Below are positions 1 through 12,272 of a stretch of 64,000 nucleotides of DNA, piece by piece. A program made the translations under genes and the position numbers. The stretch spans positions 1 through 64,000 of the forward strand of contig NZ_CP074441.1 of NCBI RefSeq assembly GCF_018394055.1, given 5' to 3'. Numbering within the stretch: the first letter of the stretch is position 1; the number at the start of each line of letters is the position of its first letter. The DNA is from Weissella ceti. Its GTDB lineage: Bacteria; Bacillota; Bacilli; Lactobacillales; Lactobacillaceae. The notes below the pieces were generated by a model. It did no database searches and had not been told where the DNA came from. It was given only the letters and a program-made list of their open reading frames with translations.

Positions 1-20
1 GATTACTCCAAACTTGATTG

Positions 21-67
21 AGACAAAAAGAAAACGCACAGTTCGGCCAGACGGCTTTACTGTGCGT
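21..67 (-). terminator. rpmH terminator
   Basis: A 9-bp inverted repeat (ACGCACAGT at 34-42 with ACTGTGCGT at 59-67) lies just downstream of rpmH on the minus strand and is followed on that strand by a T-rich run. Confidence 0.8.
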
Positions 68-104
68 AATCGTTATCAGTAGTCCTATTAGCAGGTCTGA
101 CCAA

Positions 105-239
105 TTAGGCTGACAAAACCTTGCGGCCCTTTTGGCGGCGACGAGCTAAGACCTTACGTCCGTTGCTAGTGCTCATACGCTTACGGAATCCGTGAACACG
201 TTCGCGGTGACGCTTCTTTGGTTGGTATGTACGCTTCAT
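105..239 (-). CDS. rpmH: 50S ribosomal protein L34
   Basis: Encodes a 44-residue, very basic protein that begins [18 protein letters not shown] and ends in lysine/arginine-rich residues, the classic length and sequence of L34, a component of the large ribosomal subunit. It reads away from the origin, the usual arrangement rpmH-oriC-dnaA in Firmicutes. The start ATG is at 239. A purine-rich SD (AAATGGGGG on the minus strand) lies a few bases upstream. A hairpin terminator follows immediately. The other genes of the usual rpmH-rnpA-yidC block would lie outside the window. Confidence 0.97.
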   Translation of the reverse strand: MKRTYQPKKRHRERVHGFRKRMSTSNGRKVLARRRQKGRKVLSA

Positions 240-499
240 AGTGAATGCACCCCCATTTCTTCTTTTTATTTTAGTAACGTGAAGCTAACTAAAATAGCCT
301 ACTCCACAATTCACGTTTAATCATACCATGCGAAAAAATCAATAGCAAGTAATTATCTGGTTTTTAAATCCGGTTTTTATAATTGATTTACACATAAGAA
401 AGAAAACAATATATATACATTCATATATTAGCACACAAAGCGGATAATTAGGTCATTTCCGGAATACATCACAATATAGATAAAAAATAAAATAATTTA

Positions 500-983
500 A
501 GTAACTGAAAGTTATCCAAAATCTAACGCTCTGTTATGTGGATAAAAACACACGACCTAACAAAGCGTTAGGTGAGTTGTACACACTATCCACAGTTTAT
601 CCACAGTTTCCACAGAGTGGGAAAACTTATTTCTTACCCCCCTGTGAATATGTGGATAACTCTTCCAACCCTTTCTGTATCAGGGCTTAGTTATCCACAA
701 GACCCTCTGGATAATCAAAAATTCATAGAGTTATCCACAGTTATCCACAGATACCCCTAATTTTTTACACACACCCCTGTGGAATACTGGATAAAGTTAT
801 CCACAGTCTGTGGATATATCAGCGTGTTATCCACAGGTTCGCATATAGTTTGATATTCCCTTTGTTTGCCTGTGGAAAACTCATATCACGCCTGTTAAAA
901 TAGTCATTGTGATTATGAGTCCATTGGGAAAATCCCGTGAAAAAAAACAACTCATCAAATATCTATAAAAGGAGGTCGTACAC
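500..983. other. oriC: Chromosomal replication origin, upstream part (oriC)
   Basis: The 744-bp gap between rpmH and dnaA is AT-rich and contains at least eight perfect DnaA boxes (TTATCCACA or its complement) at 537-545(-), 597-605(+), 651-659(-), 691-699(+), 731-739(+), 741-749(+), 797-805(+) and 827-835(+). One-mismatch boxes are at 586-594 and 809-817. Most perfect boxes face dnaA. Two overlapping inverted repeats lie at 523-573. The stretch 300-500 is strongly AT-rich without recognisable genes. The dense boxes beside dnaA, with a second group after dnaA, fit the bipartite origin known from Bacillus subtilis. Confidence 0.93.
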
Positions 984-2372
984 ATGGATCCTGCTGAACT
1001 TTGGGCTGCCATTAAAGAACAACTGCGTGAAAGCATGTCTGGAGACTTCGGATATCAACAATACGTTGAACGTCTAGAAGTAATCGACATCATGCCAAAC
1101 GAGTATTCTGCCCAAACACTTCATCTTTCAACAGACCAAGAAAAGGTTGCCGAAGAGTGGAGTAACCCGGAAGGCCACTACTACCGTACGTTCATTCAAG
1201 CGGCTATGACTGCAACCGCTCAACTATATGCACAACCCATCTTCATTTCACCAAGTGTTTTGTTGAAAGCACCCTCAGTCGAACCAATTGCTGAACCAAT
1301 CTCAGATGCACAACCTATCGTATCTGAAGGACCATCAAACTTTATTTCAACGACCTTAGATCCTGATTTCCGTTTTGACACTTTCGTTTCTTCTGTAGAA
1401 AACAAAGAAGCGTACTCAGTTGCTCAAGCCGTTGCTGAAAATCCAGGTACACAATGGAATCCATTGCTTATTTATGGTGGAGTTGGACTTGGAAAGACCC
1501 ATTTGATGCAATCTATTGGAAATGAAGTACTTCGTAAGAATCCAAATGCGAAGGTTAAGTTCATTACGACCGAAGATTTCATTAATGATTTCACTGATGC
1601 ATTGCGCAAAAGTAAATTAGATGAATTCAAGCACGAATACCGTACGACTAACCTATTAATGGTCGACGACGTGCAATTCTTAGCCGGTAAAGATAAGATC
1701 CAAGAAGAATTCTTTAACACTTTCAACGCCATTACACGTGAAAACAACCAAATCGTCTTGACTTCAGATAAGTTGCCTAAAGAAATCCCTGGTTTGGAAA
1801 TGCGTCTTGTGACTCGTTTCGGGCAAGGATATTCTGCCAACATTACAAAGCCTGACCTACCAACACGTGTAGCGATTCTGCGTAACAAGTCTGAGCAAGA
1901 AGGTCTAAACATTCCTAACGATATTATTGATGAAATTGCTGCTGCAGTTGATACAAACGTGCGTGACCTAGAGTCTGTGTTTAATCAAGTGGCTGCTAAG
2001 ATTCAATTCAGTCCACAACCTGTAACAGTTGATGCAACGCGAAACATCCTTGAACAAATGAGTTTTAAGCGTCAAAAAGTTGTGACTGTTCCGATTATTC
2101 AAACGACTGTTGCTAACTACTTCAATTTGACCGTTGATGACTTGACTGGAAGTCGTCGTAACAAGCAAATTGTTACACCACGTCAAATCGCTATGTACCT
2201 AGCTCGTGAACTAACTCAAGATTCATTACCACAAATTGGTCGTGCTTTTGGTGGACGTGATCACACAACAGTCATGCATTCAACTGAAAAGATTGAAGGT
2301 TCAATAGGAGAAGATGTATTTCTAGAACAACAAGTTCAAGAAATTCGCGAACGCTTAAGCGATAACAGTTAA
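984..2372 (+). CDS. dnaA: Chromosomal replication initiator DnaA
   Basis: AAA+ initiator that binds DnaA boxes, forms an ATP-dependent filament and opens oriC. The 462-residue protein has a normal domain order: N-terminal helicase-loading domain (about 1-80), a variable linker (about 85-130), the AAA+ domain with Walker A GGVGLGKTH near residues 163-171 and Walker B LLMVDDVQF near 222-230, and the C-terminal helix-turn-helix DNA-binding domain with the signature GRDHTTVMH near 423-431. ATG 984 is preceded by a strong AAAGGAGG. Boxes flanking the gene suggest autoregulation and origin function. The dnaN gene follows after a 195-bp origin segment. Confidence 0.98.
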   Translation: MDPAELWAAIKEQLRESMSGDFGYQQYVERLEVIDIMPNEYSAQTLHLSTDQEKVAEEWSNPEGHYYRTFIQAAMTATAQLYAQPIFISPSVLLKAPSVEPIAEPISDAQPIVSEGPSNFISTTLDPDFRFDTFVSSVENKEAYSVAQAVAENPGTQWNPLLIYGGVGLGKTHLMQSIGNEVLRKNPNAKVKFITTEDFINDFTDALRKSKLDEFKHEYRTTNLLMVDDVQFLAGKDKIQEEFFNTFNAITRENNQIVLTSDKLPKEIPGLEMRLVTRFGQGYSANITKPDLPTRVAILRNKSEQEGLNIPNDIIDEIAAAVDTNVRDLESVFNQVAAKIQFSPQPVTVDATRNILEQMSFKRQKVVTVPIIQTTVANYFNLTVDDLTGSRRNKQIVTPRQIAMYLARELTQDSLPQIGRAFGGRDHTTVMHSTEKIEGSIGEDVFLEQQVQEIRERLSDNS

Positions 2373-2520
2373 TAGCCTGTGGATAAGTCCAGAAGTTATC
2401 TACAAGTTTTCCACAAGGTTATCCACATGAGAAAACCGTTGATACTACTGGTCTCACAGTGGTTTTCCACAGTTTCCACACCCCCTATTACTATTACTAT
2501 CTTTTTATTACTTAATAAGA
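2373..2520. other. oriC downstream part with DnaA boxes and DnaA-trio-like tract
   Basis: Between dnaA and dnaN lie perfect DnaA boxes at 2378-2386(-) and 2419-2427(+), and a near-box at 2396-2404. At 2485-2499 the top strand reads five consecutive CTA/TTA triplets. The complement fits the DnaA-trio pattern (3'-G/A-A-T-5') described for the basal unwinding system of bacterial origins, and it is followed by an A/T-rich tract (2500-2520). I infer that this is the DNA unwinding element. TTTTCCACA-type weak boxes at 2460-2480 sit directly beside it. Confidence 0.75.
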
Positions 2521-2567
2521 CTTAATTAATGGGCGACAAACAACACAAAAATGTTGAAGGAGAAATT

Positions 2568-3698
2568 ATGCAATTTACAATTAATCGTGCTGAATTTATT
2601 AAGGCGATGAACAACGTTAGTCGAGCTATTTCTTCACGTACTTCAATGCCAATCCTTACAGGGGTTAAGGTTGAAGTTGAAGAAAGTGGTTTGATCCTAA
2701 CGGGTTCAGATACAGATATCTCAATCGAAATTAAAATCCCAGTAACTGATGACAAAGCTAACCTAGTAAACCTAGAAGCAGGATCATTGGTTTTGCCAGC
2801 AACATTCTTTGCGAACATCGTAAAGCGTTTGCCAGGTGAAACATTCACACTTACAAACACAGATGGTCTTCAAGCTAAGATTACGTCTGAAAGTGCAGAA
2901 TTCGATATTAATGGGCAAGATGCAAATGCATACCCACGTTTGCCAGAAGTAGAAGTACAAAATCAATTGGTCTTGCCAGCTGAAACTTTGACAGAAGTTA
3001 TCGGACAAACTGTTATTGCGGTATCAAAGCAATTGAGCCAACCAATTTTGACAGGGGTACATTTCATCATTGCTGGTGGAAACCTAACTGCTGTTGCGAC
3101 TGACCGTCACCGTCTGGCACAACGTACAGTTTCTTTTGGTAGCTCAGATGTTAATGCGGATATCATTATTCCAGGACCATCTTTGGTACAACTACAAGCA
3201 ATGCTTGATTCTGTTGAATCAGTGGAAGTACGTGTTTCAGAAAACCAAGTTGTTTTCCAACTTGGAGATGACACAATGTTCTACTCACGTTTGCTTGAAG
3301 GTAATTACCCAGATGCATCTCGTTTGATTCCAACTGAAAAGCGTACAACTTTGACAATCAACTCACGTGATTTGCTACAAACAATTGAACGTGCAGCTTT
3401 GTTGAGTCACGAAGGTCGCTCAAACGTGATCCAATTCTCAGTTAGTGATGACCGTTCTTCAATTTCATCAAACTCACCTGAAGTTGGACGTGTTGAAGAA
3501 GAAATTTTCGCCGCTGCGACTGCAGGGGATGAACTAACAATTTCATTCAACCCTGACTACATGCGTGAAGCATTGAAGTCATTTGGGGATGAAGAAATCC
3601 AAATCGGATTCAAGACACCATTGGATCCATTTACATTGGTACCAACGAACAACGAAACTAATTTCATTCAATTAATTACGCCTGTTCGTACTTACTAA
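2568..3698 (+). CDS. dnaN: DNA polymerase III subunit beta (sliding clamp)
   Basis: Ring-shaped processivity factor that tethers DNA polymerase to DNA. The 376-residue protein starts MQFTINRAEFIKAMNNVSRA and ends with PVRTY, as typical bacterial clamps do, and spans three clamp folds. An in-frame ATG exists 39 bp upstream (2529), but it lacks a ribosome binding site. ATG 2568 has GAAGGAG six bases before it and gives the family N-terminus, so it was chosen. It follows dnaA and the downstream origin segment and ends at a strong hairpin terminator. Confidence 0.97.
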   Translation: MQFTINRAEFIKAMNNVSRAISSRTSMPILTGVKVEVEESGLILTGSDTDISIEIKIPVTDDKANLVNLEAGSLVLPATFFANIVKRLPGETFTLTNTDGLQAKITSESAEFDINGQDANAYPRLPEVEVQNQLVLPAETLTEVIGQTVIAVSKQLSQPILTGVHFIIAGGNLTAVATDRHRLAQRTVSFGSSDVNADIIIPGPSLVQLQAMLDSVESVEVRVSENQVVFQLGDDTMFYSRLLEGNYPDASRLIPTEKRTTLTINSRDLLQTIERAALLSHEGRSNVIQFSVSDDRSSISSNSPEVGRVEEEIFAAATAGDELTISFNPDYMREALKSFGDEEIQIGFKTPLDPFTLVPTNNETNFIQLITPVRTY

Positions 3699-3711
3699 TC
3701 TGAAAAGTACA

Positions 3712-3769
3712 ATAAAACGCCGAAAACGACTATTTGAACCATTTAAAGTCATTTTCGGCGTTTTTGTAT
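3712..3769 (+). terminator. dnaN terminator
   Basis: A long inverted repeat (AAAACGCCGAAAACGAC at 3714-3730 with its near-perfect complement at 3749-3765, one mismatch) ends in a T run. Confidence 0.85.
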
Positions 3770-3904
3770 ATTTTAGTATTAAATTTGACTGAGTAGGCTA
3801 ATATGGCGAATTCGTTTGTGAAAGCCGTAGAAAAAGCGTATAATCATCTTATATATCTAGACATAATTATGACGTAATTACTGACTGAAAAGAGGGCCCA
3901 AATT

Positions 3905-4132
3905 TTGGCACAAGAAGTTCATATCCAAACACCTTACATCACCCTAGGACAATTGCTTAAGCAAGCAAGTGTTATCCAAACTGGTGGACAAGCAAAGTGG
4001 TACTTACAAGAAAACGAAGTTTTGGTTAATCAAGAACCTGATGCACGTCGTGGACGTAAGCTATACCCAGGTGACATTGTTGCAATTCCAGATGGTGAAC
4101 GTTTCGTCATCAATGGGATGGGTGCAGAATAA
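3905..4132 (+). CDS. yaaA: S4 domain protein YaaA
   Basis: A 75-residue S4-like RNA-binding protein, conserved between dnaN and recF in Firmicutes. The sequence [20 protein letters not shown] followed by [18 protein letters not shown] is the S4 fold pattern. The start is TTG 3905, preceded by AGAGGG eight bases upstream; there is no better ATG. The stop is two bases from the recF start, so the two are almost certainly co-translated. Its exact role is not established. I infer an RNA-binding or ribosome-associated function from the domain only. Confidence 0.92.
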   Translation: MAQEVHIQTPYITLGQLLKQASVIQTGGQAKWYLQENEVLVNQEPDARRGRKLYPGDIVAIPDGERFVINGMGAE

Positions 4133-4134
4133 CA

Positions 4135-5259
4135 ATGGAGTTGTTAGCATTAGCACTTCATAATTTTCGCAACTATCAAGATTTGTCGACAACGTTTTCG
4201 CCGGGAGTCAATGTGTTCTTGGGACCAAACGCGCAGGGAAAGACAAATTTGTTAGAAGCGATTTATGCGCTAGCGCTAACCCGCTCACATCGAACGACAA
4301 CTGACAAAGAGTTGATTGGTTGGTCTGGGGATGCAGCTCGAATTAATGGAACTGTTGAACGACGCACCGGTAATGTACCGCTAGAACTGAATTTTACGAA
4401 TAAGGGTAAGAAGGCAAAGGTGAATCATCTTGATCAACCTAAATTAGCCAATTACATTGGTAATTTGAATGTCATTTTATTTGCACCCGAAGATTTAGAG
4501 CTAGTTAAAGGGGCTCCGGCTGTTCGTCGACAATTCATTGATCGTGAATTTAGCCAAATGAGTCCAAAGTATTTATACGTTGCGAACCAATACAAGGCAA
4601 TCTTGAAACAACGCAATCAGTATTTGAAGCAATTACAATCTGAGAAGCAATCGGATTTACTATATTTGGATGTGTTAACAGAACAATTGGTCAATCAGGC
4701 GAGTGAATTAGTTGCCCGTCGTTTGAAATTATTGACGGCATTGAATGCTGCAGCGGCACCAATTCAATCAGACATTACACAGGGCAAAGAACAGTTAGAC
4801 ATTAAATATGTTTCTCAACTGTCACCTGATGAACTAACTGATGAGCAGACAATTAAAACTGCAATGCTTGAACGTTTTGAGAAAATTCGCAAACGTGAAT
4901 TATTTGAAGGGGTGACTAAACTTGGTCCCCATCGTGATGATTTACAATTCATGGTCAATGATCATGATGTTGCGGTCTTTGGTTCCCAAGGCCAACAACG
5001 AACAACGGCCTTAGCCGTTAAGTTGGCTGAAATCGATTTGATGTTCCAAGAAACAGGCGAATATCCAATTCTTTTGTTGGATGATGTCTTATCAGAACTA
5101 GATACTGATCGACAAACGCACTTGTTGACCACAATTCAAAACAAAGTGCAGACATTTATTACGACGCCATCACTCAGTGATGTCGCAAAACAATTAATTA
5201 AGACACCAAAAATATTCAATGTACGTAATGGTGCATTGGTTGAACAAACTGATGTTTAA
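4135..5259 (+). CDS. recF: DNA replication and repair protein RecF
   Basis: SMC-like ATPase that helps load RecA at single-stranded gaps together with RecO and RecR. The 374-residue protein has Walker [10 protein letters not shown] at residues 30-38, a signature region [17 protein letters not shown] around residue 285, and Walker [14 protein letters not shown] just after it, all standard for the family. ATG 4135 follows the yaaA stop by two bases, and the SD is inside the end of yaaA. The gene belongs to the conserved dnaN-yaaA-recF-gyrB-gyrA run and is probably transcribed with it. Confidence 0.97.
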   Translation: MELLALALHNFRNYQDLSTTFSPGVNVFLGPNAQGKTNLLEAIYALALTRSHRTTTDKELIGWSGDAARINGTVERRTGNVPLELNFTNKGKKAKVNHLDQPKLANYIGNLNVILFAPEDLELVKGAPAVRRQFIDREFSQMSPKYLYVANQYKAILKQRNQYLKQLQSEKQSDLLYLDVLTEQLVNQASELVARRLKLLTALNAAAAPIQSDITQGKEQLDIKYVSQLSPDELTDEQTIKTAMLERFEKIRKRELFEGVTKLGPHRDDLQFMVNDHDVAVFGSQGQQRTTALAVKLAEIDLMFQETGEYPILLLDDVLSELDTDRQTHLLTTIQNKVQTFITTPSLSDVAKQLIKTPKIFNVRNGALVEQTDV

Positions 5260-5282
5260 TTTAGGGATAAGAGAGGGTATGA

Positions 5283-7229
<1,947 letters not shown>

Positions 7230-7273
7230 TTATTCGATAACTTGGGATTAAAGATAAGCAGAGAGGGAGCAAA

Positions 7274-9832
7274 ATGACTGAAAACGAACAAAATATCAGT
7301 CGCACAGTTGACGCCAGTATCGGCGAACAAATGAAGTCATCATTTTTGGACTATGCGATGTCAGTTATTGTGGCACGTGCGTTGCCCGATGTCCGTGATG
7401 GAATGAAGCCAGTTCACCGTCGTATCATGTACGGTATGAATGAATTGGGTGTTACTCCGGACAAGCCATACAAGAAGTCTGCCCGTATCGTTGGGGACGT
7501 AATGGGTAAGTATCACCCCCACGGTGATTCAGCGATTTACGAATCAATGGTTCGTATGGCGCAAGACTTTAGTTACCGTTATATGCTTGTTGATGGACAC
7601 GGTAACTTCGGTTCTATCGACGGTGACTCAGCCGCCGCTATGCGTTATACCGAAGCTCGTTTGAGCAAGATCGCGACAGAAATGTTGCGTGACATTAACA
7701 AGAACACAGTTAACTTTGTTGATAACTATGATGGAACTGACCGTGAACCAGCTGTCTTACCAGCCCGTTTCCCTAACTTGCTAGTTAACGGAGCCAGTGG
7801 TATTGCCGTTGGTATGGCAACTAACATTCCACCGCACAACTTGGGTGAAGTAATTTCAGCCATTCATTTGTTGATGGAAAACCCTGATGTTACAACAGCT
7901 GAATTGATGGAAGCCGTTCCTGGACCTGATTTCCCAACTGGTGGAATCGTGATGGGAAAGTCTGGAATTCGTAAGGCTTACGAATCTGGTAAGGGAACTG
8001 TTACAGTTCGCTCAAAGGTTGAAATTGAAACTGAAAAGTCAGGTAAGGAACGAATCATCGTGACTGAGTTGCCATACATGGTTAACAAGGCTCGCTTGAT
8101 TGAACGTATTGCTGAATTAGCTCGTGATAAGCGAATCGAAGGAATTACATCAATCAACGATGAATCTGACCGTGAAGGATACCGAATTGCGATTGATATT
8201 CGTCGTGACGTATCTGCATCTGTTGTCTTGAACAACTTGTACAAGAACACATTGATGCAAACTAACTTCAGCTTCAACATGTTGGCTGTTCAAGATGGAC
8301 GTCCAAAGTTGTTGAGCTTGAAGGACATGTTGAAGGCTTACTTGAAGCACCAACAAGAAGTTATTCGTCGTCGTACTGAATTCGAATTGAAGAAGGCTGA
8401 AGCTCGTGCGCACATCCTTGAAGGATTGCGTATTGCTTTGGATCACATTGATGCCATCATCAAGATTATCCGTTCTTCAAATACTGCTGAAATTGCGAAG
8501 ACACAATTGATTAACGACTACGCCTTGTCAGATAAGCAAGCGCAAGCCATTTTGGACATGCGTTTGGTTCGTTTGACAGGGTTGGAACGTGACAAGATTG
8601 AAAATGAATACCAAGAATTGATGGCACAAATTGCTGAATTCAAGGACATCTTGGCAAAGCCTGAACGTATCGACGCAATCATCTACACTGAACTTCTTGA
8701 AATTCAAGAAAAGCACGGGGATGACCGTCGTACTGAACTACAAATCGGTGACGTGACATCAATCGAAGATGAAGACTTGATTGAAGAAGAAGACGTTATT
8801 GTTTCATTGACGCGTGGCGGATACATCAAGCGTATGGCACAAAGCGAATTCCGTGCACAAAACCGTGGAGGTCGTGGAGTTCAAGGAATGGGTGTTAATG
8901 ATGATGACTTCATTGACCAAATTGCTGGAACATCAACACACGATACTTTGTTGTTCTTTACGAATGCAGGTAAGGTCTACAAGTTGAAGGGATACGAAAT
9001 TCCTGAATACGGACGTACTGCGAAGGGAATTCCAGTTATTAACTTGCTAGGTATTGAATCTGGTGAAACGATTCAAACAATGATTAGTGTTAATGATGAT
9101 CCTGAAAACAGTGAAGACTACTTGTTCTTTACAACTCGTGATGGTGTTGTAAAGCGTACAGCCATTAGCGAATTTGGAAACATCCGTGCACACGGACTAC
9201 GTGCCATTACTTTGCGTGAAGGTGATGAACTTATCAAGGTTATGAAGACTGTCGATAGTGATAACATCTTGATTGCAACACAAGGTGGATACGCCGTGTC
9301 ATTTAAGATGGACACAATTCGTTCAATGGGACGTACTGCAGCTGGTGTTCGTGGAATCAATTTGCGTGAAGGTGATATGGTTATTGGTGCAGAAGTCCTT
9401 GTCGACGATGCCCATGTATTGGTTATCACAGAAAATGGTTACGGTAAGAAGACTGCCGTTAGCGAATACCCAATCAAGGGACGTGGTGGTAAGGGAATCA
9501 AGACAGCCCAAATCACTGAAAAGAATGGACCATTGGCCGGTGTTGCTGTTGTTAAGGGAGACGAAGACGTTGTCCTAACAACTAACATGGGTGTGATGAT
9601 CCGATTCAACGTTTCAACTGTTTCTGAAACTGGTCGTGCAACACAAGGTGTACGTTTGATTCGTTTGGACAATGACGCAACTGTTGCGACATTTACAACG
9701 GTTGATCCAGAACCGGAAGTAGAGGCCGAAGAAGTGACAGAAGTAGCTGTTTCTGATGACAACATGACTGAACAAGTTGAAGTACTTGTTGATCGTGCAA
9801 TGAGTGAAGAAACTGATACAACTGAAGCATAA
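7274..9832 (+). CDS. gyrA: DNA gyrase subunit A
   Basis: DNA breakage-reunion subunit of gyrase. The 852-residue protein has the winged-helix domain with catalytic Tyr125 ([10 protein letters not shown]) and a quinolone-determining segment [10 protein letters not shown] with Ser86 and Glu90, the usual wild-type-like residues. The C-terminal beta-pinwheel carries the GyrA box QNRGGRG. The protein ends in an acidic tail rich in Glu and Val. ATG 7274 is preceded by AGAGAGGGAG. The gene closes the origin block and is followed by a strong terminator. Confidence 0.98.
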   Translation: MTENEQNISRTVDASIGEQMKSSFLDYAMSVIVARALPDVRDGMKPVHRRIMYGMNELGVTPDKPYKKSARIVGDVMGKYHPHGDSAIYESMVRMAQDFSYRYMLVDGHGNFGSIDGDSAAAMRYTEARLSKIATEMLRDINKNTVNFVDNYDGTDREPAVLPARFPNLLVNGASGIAVGMATNIPPHNLGEVISAIHLLMENPDVTTAELMEAVPGPDFPTGGIVMGKSGIRKAYESGKGTVTVRSKVEIETEKSGKERIIVTELPYMVNKARLIERIAELARDKRIEGITSINDESDREGYRIAIDIRRDVSASVVLNNLYKNTLMQTNFSFNMLAVQDGRPKLLSLKDMLKAYLKHQQEVIRRRTEFELKKAEARAHILEGLRIALDHIDAIIKIIRSSNTAEIAKTQLINDYALSDKQAQAILDMRLVRLTGLERDKIENEYQELMAQIAEFKDILAKPERIDAIIYTELLEIQEKHGDDRRTELQIGDVTSIEDEDLIEEEDVIVSLTRGGYIKRMAQSEFRAQNRGGRGVQGMGVNDDDFIDQIAGTSTHDTLLFFTNAGKVYKLKGYEIPEYGRTAKGIPVINLLGIESGETIQTMISVNDDPENSEDYLFFTTRDGVVKRTAISEFGNIRAHGLRAITLREGDELIKVMKTVDSDNILIATQGGYAVSFKMDTIRSMGRTAAGVRGINLREGDMVIGAEVLVDDAHVLVITENGYGKKTAVSEYPIKGRGGKGIKTAQITEKNGPLAGVAVVKGDEDVVLTTNMGVMIRFNVSTVSETGRATQGVRLIRLDNDATVATFTTVDPEPEVEAEEVTEVAVSDDNMTEQVEVLVDRAMSEETDTTEA

Positions 9833-9833
9833 A

Positions 9834-9870
9834 AAAGAAACAGCTCAGTGAAAACTGAGCTGTTTTTTCT
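9834..9870 (+). terminator. gyrA terminator
   Basis: Hairpin ACAGCTCAGT (9840-9849) with ACTGAGCTGT (9854-9863), GAAA-type loop, then six T. Confidence 0.92.
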
Positions 9871-9992
9871 ATGTCTTTAAATTATTCTGGAAATAAAAAT
9901 GGGCGAACCTAGGGTAAATTTAATCTCATTGACGTATAATAATAGTCACTGTGAGAAAAAACAATTTTTGAAAGAATGAATAGGGTGCTAAT

Positions 9993-12167
9993 ATGAAACA
10001 CTATAGTCGGTTTGACTGGCTGAAAACACGCATCGGATTCGTATTGTTGTTAGTAGCGCTAACCTGGGCTAAGACACAAATGGCAAACATTTTGGATTTC
10101 AAACTGTTTGCAGATGCAACGCCTGTGCAATACATAACCTTGCTGTTGAATCCAATTCCCTTCGCGCTATTGTTGATTGGAATTAGTTTATATTTTAAAT
10201 CGGCCAAACTGTTTTATCCGATTGCATTATTGATGTATATCTCTAACTTGGTCTTGCTCCAAGTCAATATGATTTACTATCGTGAATTCTCAGACTTCAT
10301 GTCATTTAATGTCATGATGGGATATGACAAAGTTAATCAAGGACTAGGTGCTTCAGGATTTGCCTTGAGTAATACACATGATATTTTCTTATGGTTGGAT
10401 CTAATTATCCTATTAGGTTTGGTTATTTTCCGAAAGTATCGATTTAATGCTCCAGCTGTTTCTAAGTTGGCCAGTTTCGCGGTCACAACTTTTGCAATTT
10501 TCATCGGAATGATTACGTTGATGTTGGGGGAAGCTGAACGTCCACAATTAATTACACGTCAATTTGATAGTAAGTTGATGGTGAAGTACCTAGGTGTTGA
10601 TGGATACACTATTTTTGATATCGCTCGAGTACGTAATGTTTCAGAACTAAAGAAGACTGCGAAAAAGAGTGATATTGATAAGATTCGTGAATACATGGAA
10701 AGCCAATATGCGCCAGCTAATACAAAGTATGCTGGAGTTGCGGAAGGAAAGAACGTCTTTGTGATTCACTTGGAGTCATTCCAACAATTCTCATTGAATC
10801 TGGACGTTAATGGACAAGCGGTAACGCCATTCCTAAATAGCATTTATAATTCAAAGGATACAATCGCATTTGATAATTTCTTTAACCAAGTTGGGCAAGG
10901 AAAGACATCAGACGCGGAAAACTTGTTGGAAACATCAACTTTTGGTTTGCCGCAAGGGTCTTTGTTTGCGAACCAAGGTAGTGATCAAACATTCCAAGCG
11001 ATGCCAGCTATTTTGCGTCAAGAAGGGGATTACTCATCTGCAGTATTCCACGGAAACACTGCTGGCTTCTGGAACCGAAACAATGTGTACAAGAACATGG
11101 GGTATCAATATTTCTTTGATGCGAGTTACTTTGACACCACTGGTGATAAGGCTGCTGGATATGGACTGAAGGACAAGTTGTTGTTCTATGATTCAGTACC
11201 ATACCTAGAACGCATGCAACAACCGTTCTACAGTAAGTTCATTACTGTGACAAACCACTTCCCATACACGAGTGATGACGAAGACAAGGATAAGACTTTC
11301 CAAACAACCAATAGTGGTTCAAAGATTGTCGACGGTTACTTTGAAACAAACCGTTACTTGGATCAATCAATTGCGGAATTCTATGCATACTTGAAGAAGT
11401 CTGGTTTGTACGAAAACTCAATCGTTGTGATGTATGGAGATCACTATGGTATCTCTAATTCAGAAAGCAAGCATCTTGCTGAACTCTTAGGTAAAGATCC
11501 AGCTAAGTGGAGCGCATACGATGCCATGCAATTACAACGTGTGCCGTTCATTATTAACATGCCAGGTTACGGTAAGGGATACATTGATCACACCCTTGGT
11601 GGTGAAGTCGATGTTGCGCCAACCTTGTTGCACTTGTTAGGGATTAAAGATACTGAAAAGTACATGCAAATGGGGCACGACCTACTAAGTAAGAAGAAAT
11701 TTGGTGTTGTGGCAATGCGTGATGGTAGTTTCATCACACCAAAGTACACTTATATCAATGAACGCACATATGTAACGGCGACCGGGGAAGAAATTGTTAA
11801 CCCAACGCCAAGCATTAAGGCTGAAATTGATGCCGCCCAAGAAAAAGCACGTAAGCAATTGAGTGTGTCAGATGAAATTAATCAAAAAGATTTATTACGT
11901 TTCTACACACCAGAAGGATTTGAGCCAGTTAAAGCACAAGACTATAACTATTCAAATGGACTTGCCAAGCTAAAACGTTTGGAAAAAGAAAAGGGCAAGG
12001 ACTCAAAGAGTTTGTTCTCTGAGAAGAAGAATACCTTCACACAAAAGTTGTATGAAACAGATGCACCACAAAAGGACGAACCTCGTTCTGATACAACCCG
12101 TTTGAAGCAAACGAATCCTGATGCCGGAGAATCATCTGAGCCAGGTTTTGATATGCCAAACCCATAG
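9993..12167 (+). CDS. ltaS: Lipoteichoic acid synthase-type phosphoglycerol transferase
   Basis: Predicted membrane enzyme that polymerises glycerol-phosphate from phosphatidylglycerol onto a glycolipid anchor outside the cell. The 724-residue protein has about five N-terminal membrane helices (roughly residues 10-190) and an extracellular sulfatase-fold domain. VGQGKTSDAE contains the predicted catalytic Thr305. Other family motifs are FVIHLESFQQFS, VFHGNTAGFWNR and MYGDHYG. A hydrophilic C-terminal tail of roughly 100 residues, rich in Lys, Glu and Pro, follows the catalytic domain. It stands alone, with terminators on both sides. It could be LtaS proper or a paralogous primase; this window shows only one copy. 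Confidence 0.9.
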   Translation: MKHYSRFDWLKTRIGFVLLLVALTWAKTQMANILDFKLFADATPVQYITLLLNPIPFALLLIGISLYFKSAKLFYPIALLMYISNLVLLQVNMIYYREFSDFMSFNVMMGYDKVNQGLGASGFALSNTHDIFLWLDLIILLGLVIFRKYRFNAPAVSKLASFAVTTFAIFIGMITLMLGEAERPQLITRQFDSKLMVKYLGVDGYTIFDIARVRNVSELKKTAKKSDIDKIREYMESQYAPANTKYAGVAEGKNVFVIHLESFQQFSLNLDVNGQAVTPFLNSIYNSKDTIAFDNFFNQVGQGKTSDAENLLETSTFGLPQGSLFANQGSDQTFQAMPAILRQEGDYSSAVFHGNTAGFWNRNNVYKNMGYQYFFDASYFDTTGDKAAGYGLKDKLLFYDSVPYLERMQQPFYSKFITVTNHFPYTSDDEDKDKTFQTTNSGSKIVDGYFETNRYLDQSIAEFYAYLKKSGLYENSIVVMYGDHYGISNSESKHLAELLGKDPAKWSAYDAMQLQRVPFIINMPGYGKGYIDHTLGGEVDVAPTLLHLLGIKDTEKYMQMGHDLLSKKKFGVVAMRDGSFITPKYTYINERTYVTATGEEIVNPTPSIKAEIDAAQEKARKQLSVSDEINQKDLLRFYTPEGFEPVKAQDYNYSNGLAKLKRLEKEKGKDSKSLFSEKKNTFTQKLYETDAPQKDEPRSDTTRLKQTNPDAGESSEPGFDMPNP

Positions 12168-12175
12168 CGAAATTA

Positions 12176-12217
12176 AGCCAGTCGTCAATCTAAGGATTGT
12201 CGACTGGTTTTTTTTAT
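12176..12217 (+). terminator. ltaS terminator
   Basis: Imperfect hairpin CCAGTCG-T-CAATC / GATTG-T-CGACTGG (12178-12207), followed by a long T run. Confidence 0.9.
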
Positions 12218-12272
12218 AAAATGGTATGATAGATAGACAATGAAAAGGTAATGCAAGGAAGGAACCGATACG

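Noticed and set aside
572-760. Open frame of 62 codons inside the origin
   Set aside because: It consists of repeated DnaA boxes and has no SD; the region is explained by oriC.
2529-2567. Longer dnaN start at ATG 2529
   Set aside because: No ribosome binding site, and the extra residues are not part of the clamp family; ATG 2568 has a clear SD.
7511-7560. Quinolone-resistance substitution in gyrA
   Set aside because: Ser86 and Glu90 are the common wild-type-like residues; no resistance change is seen.
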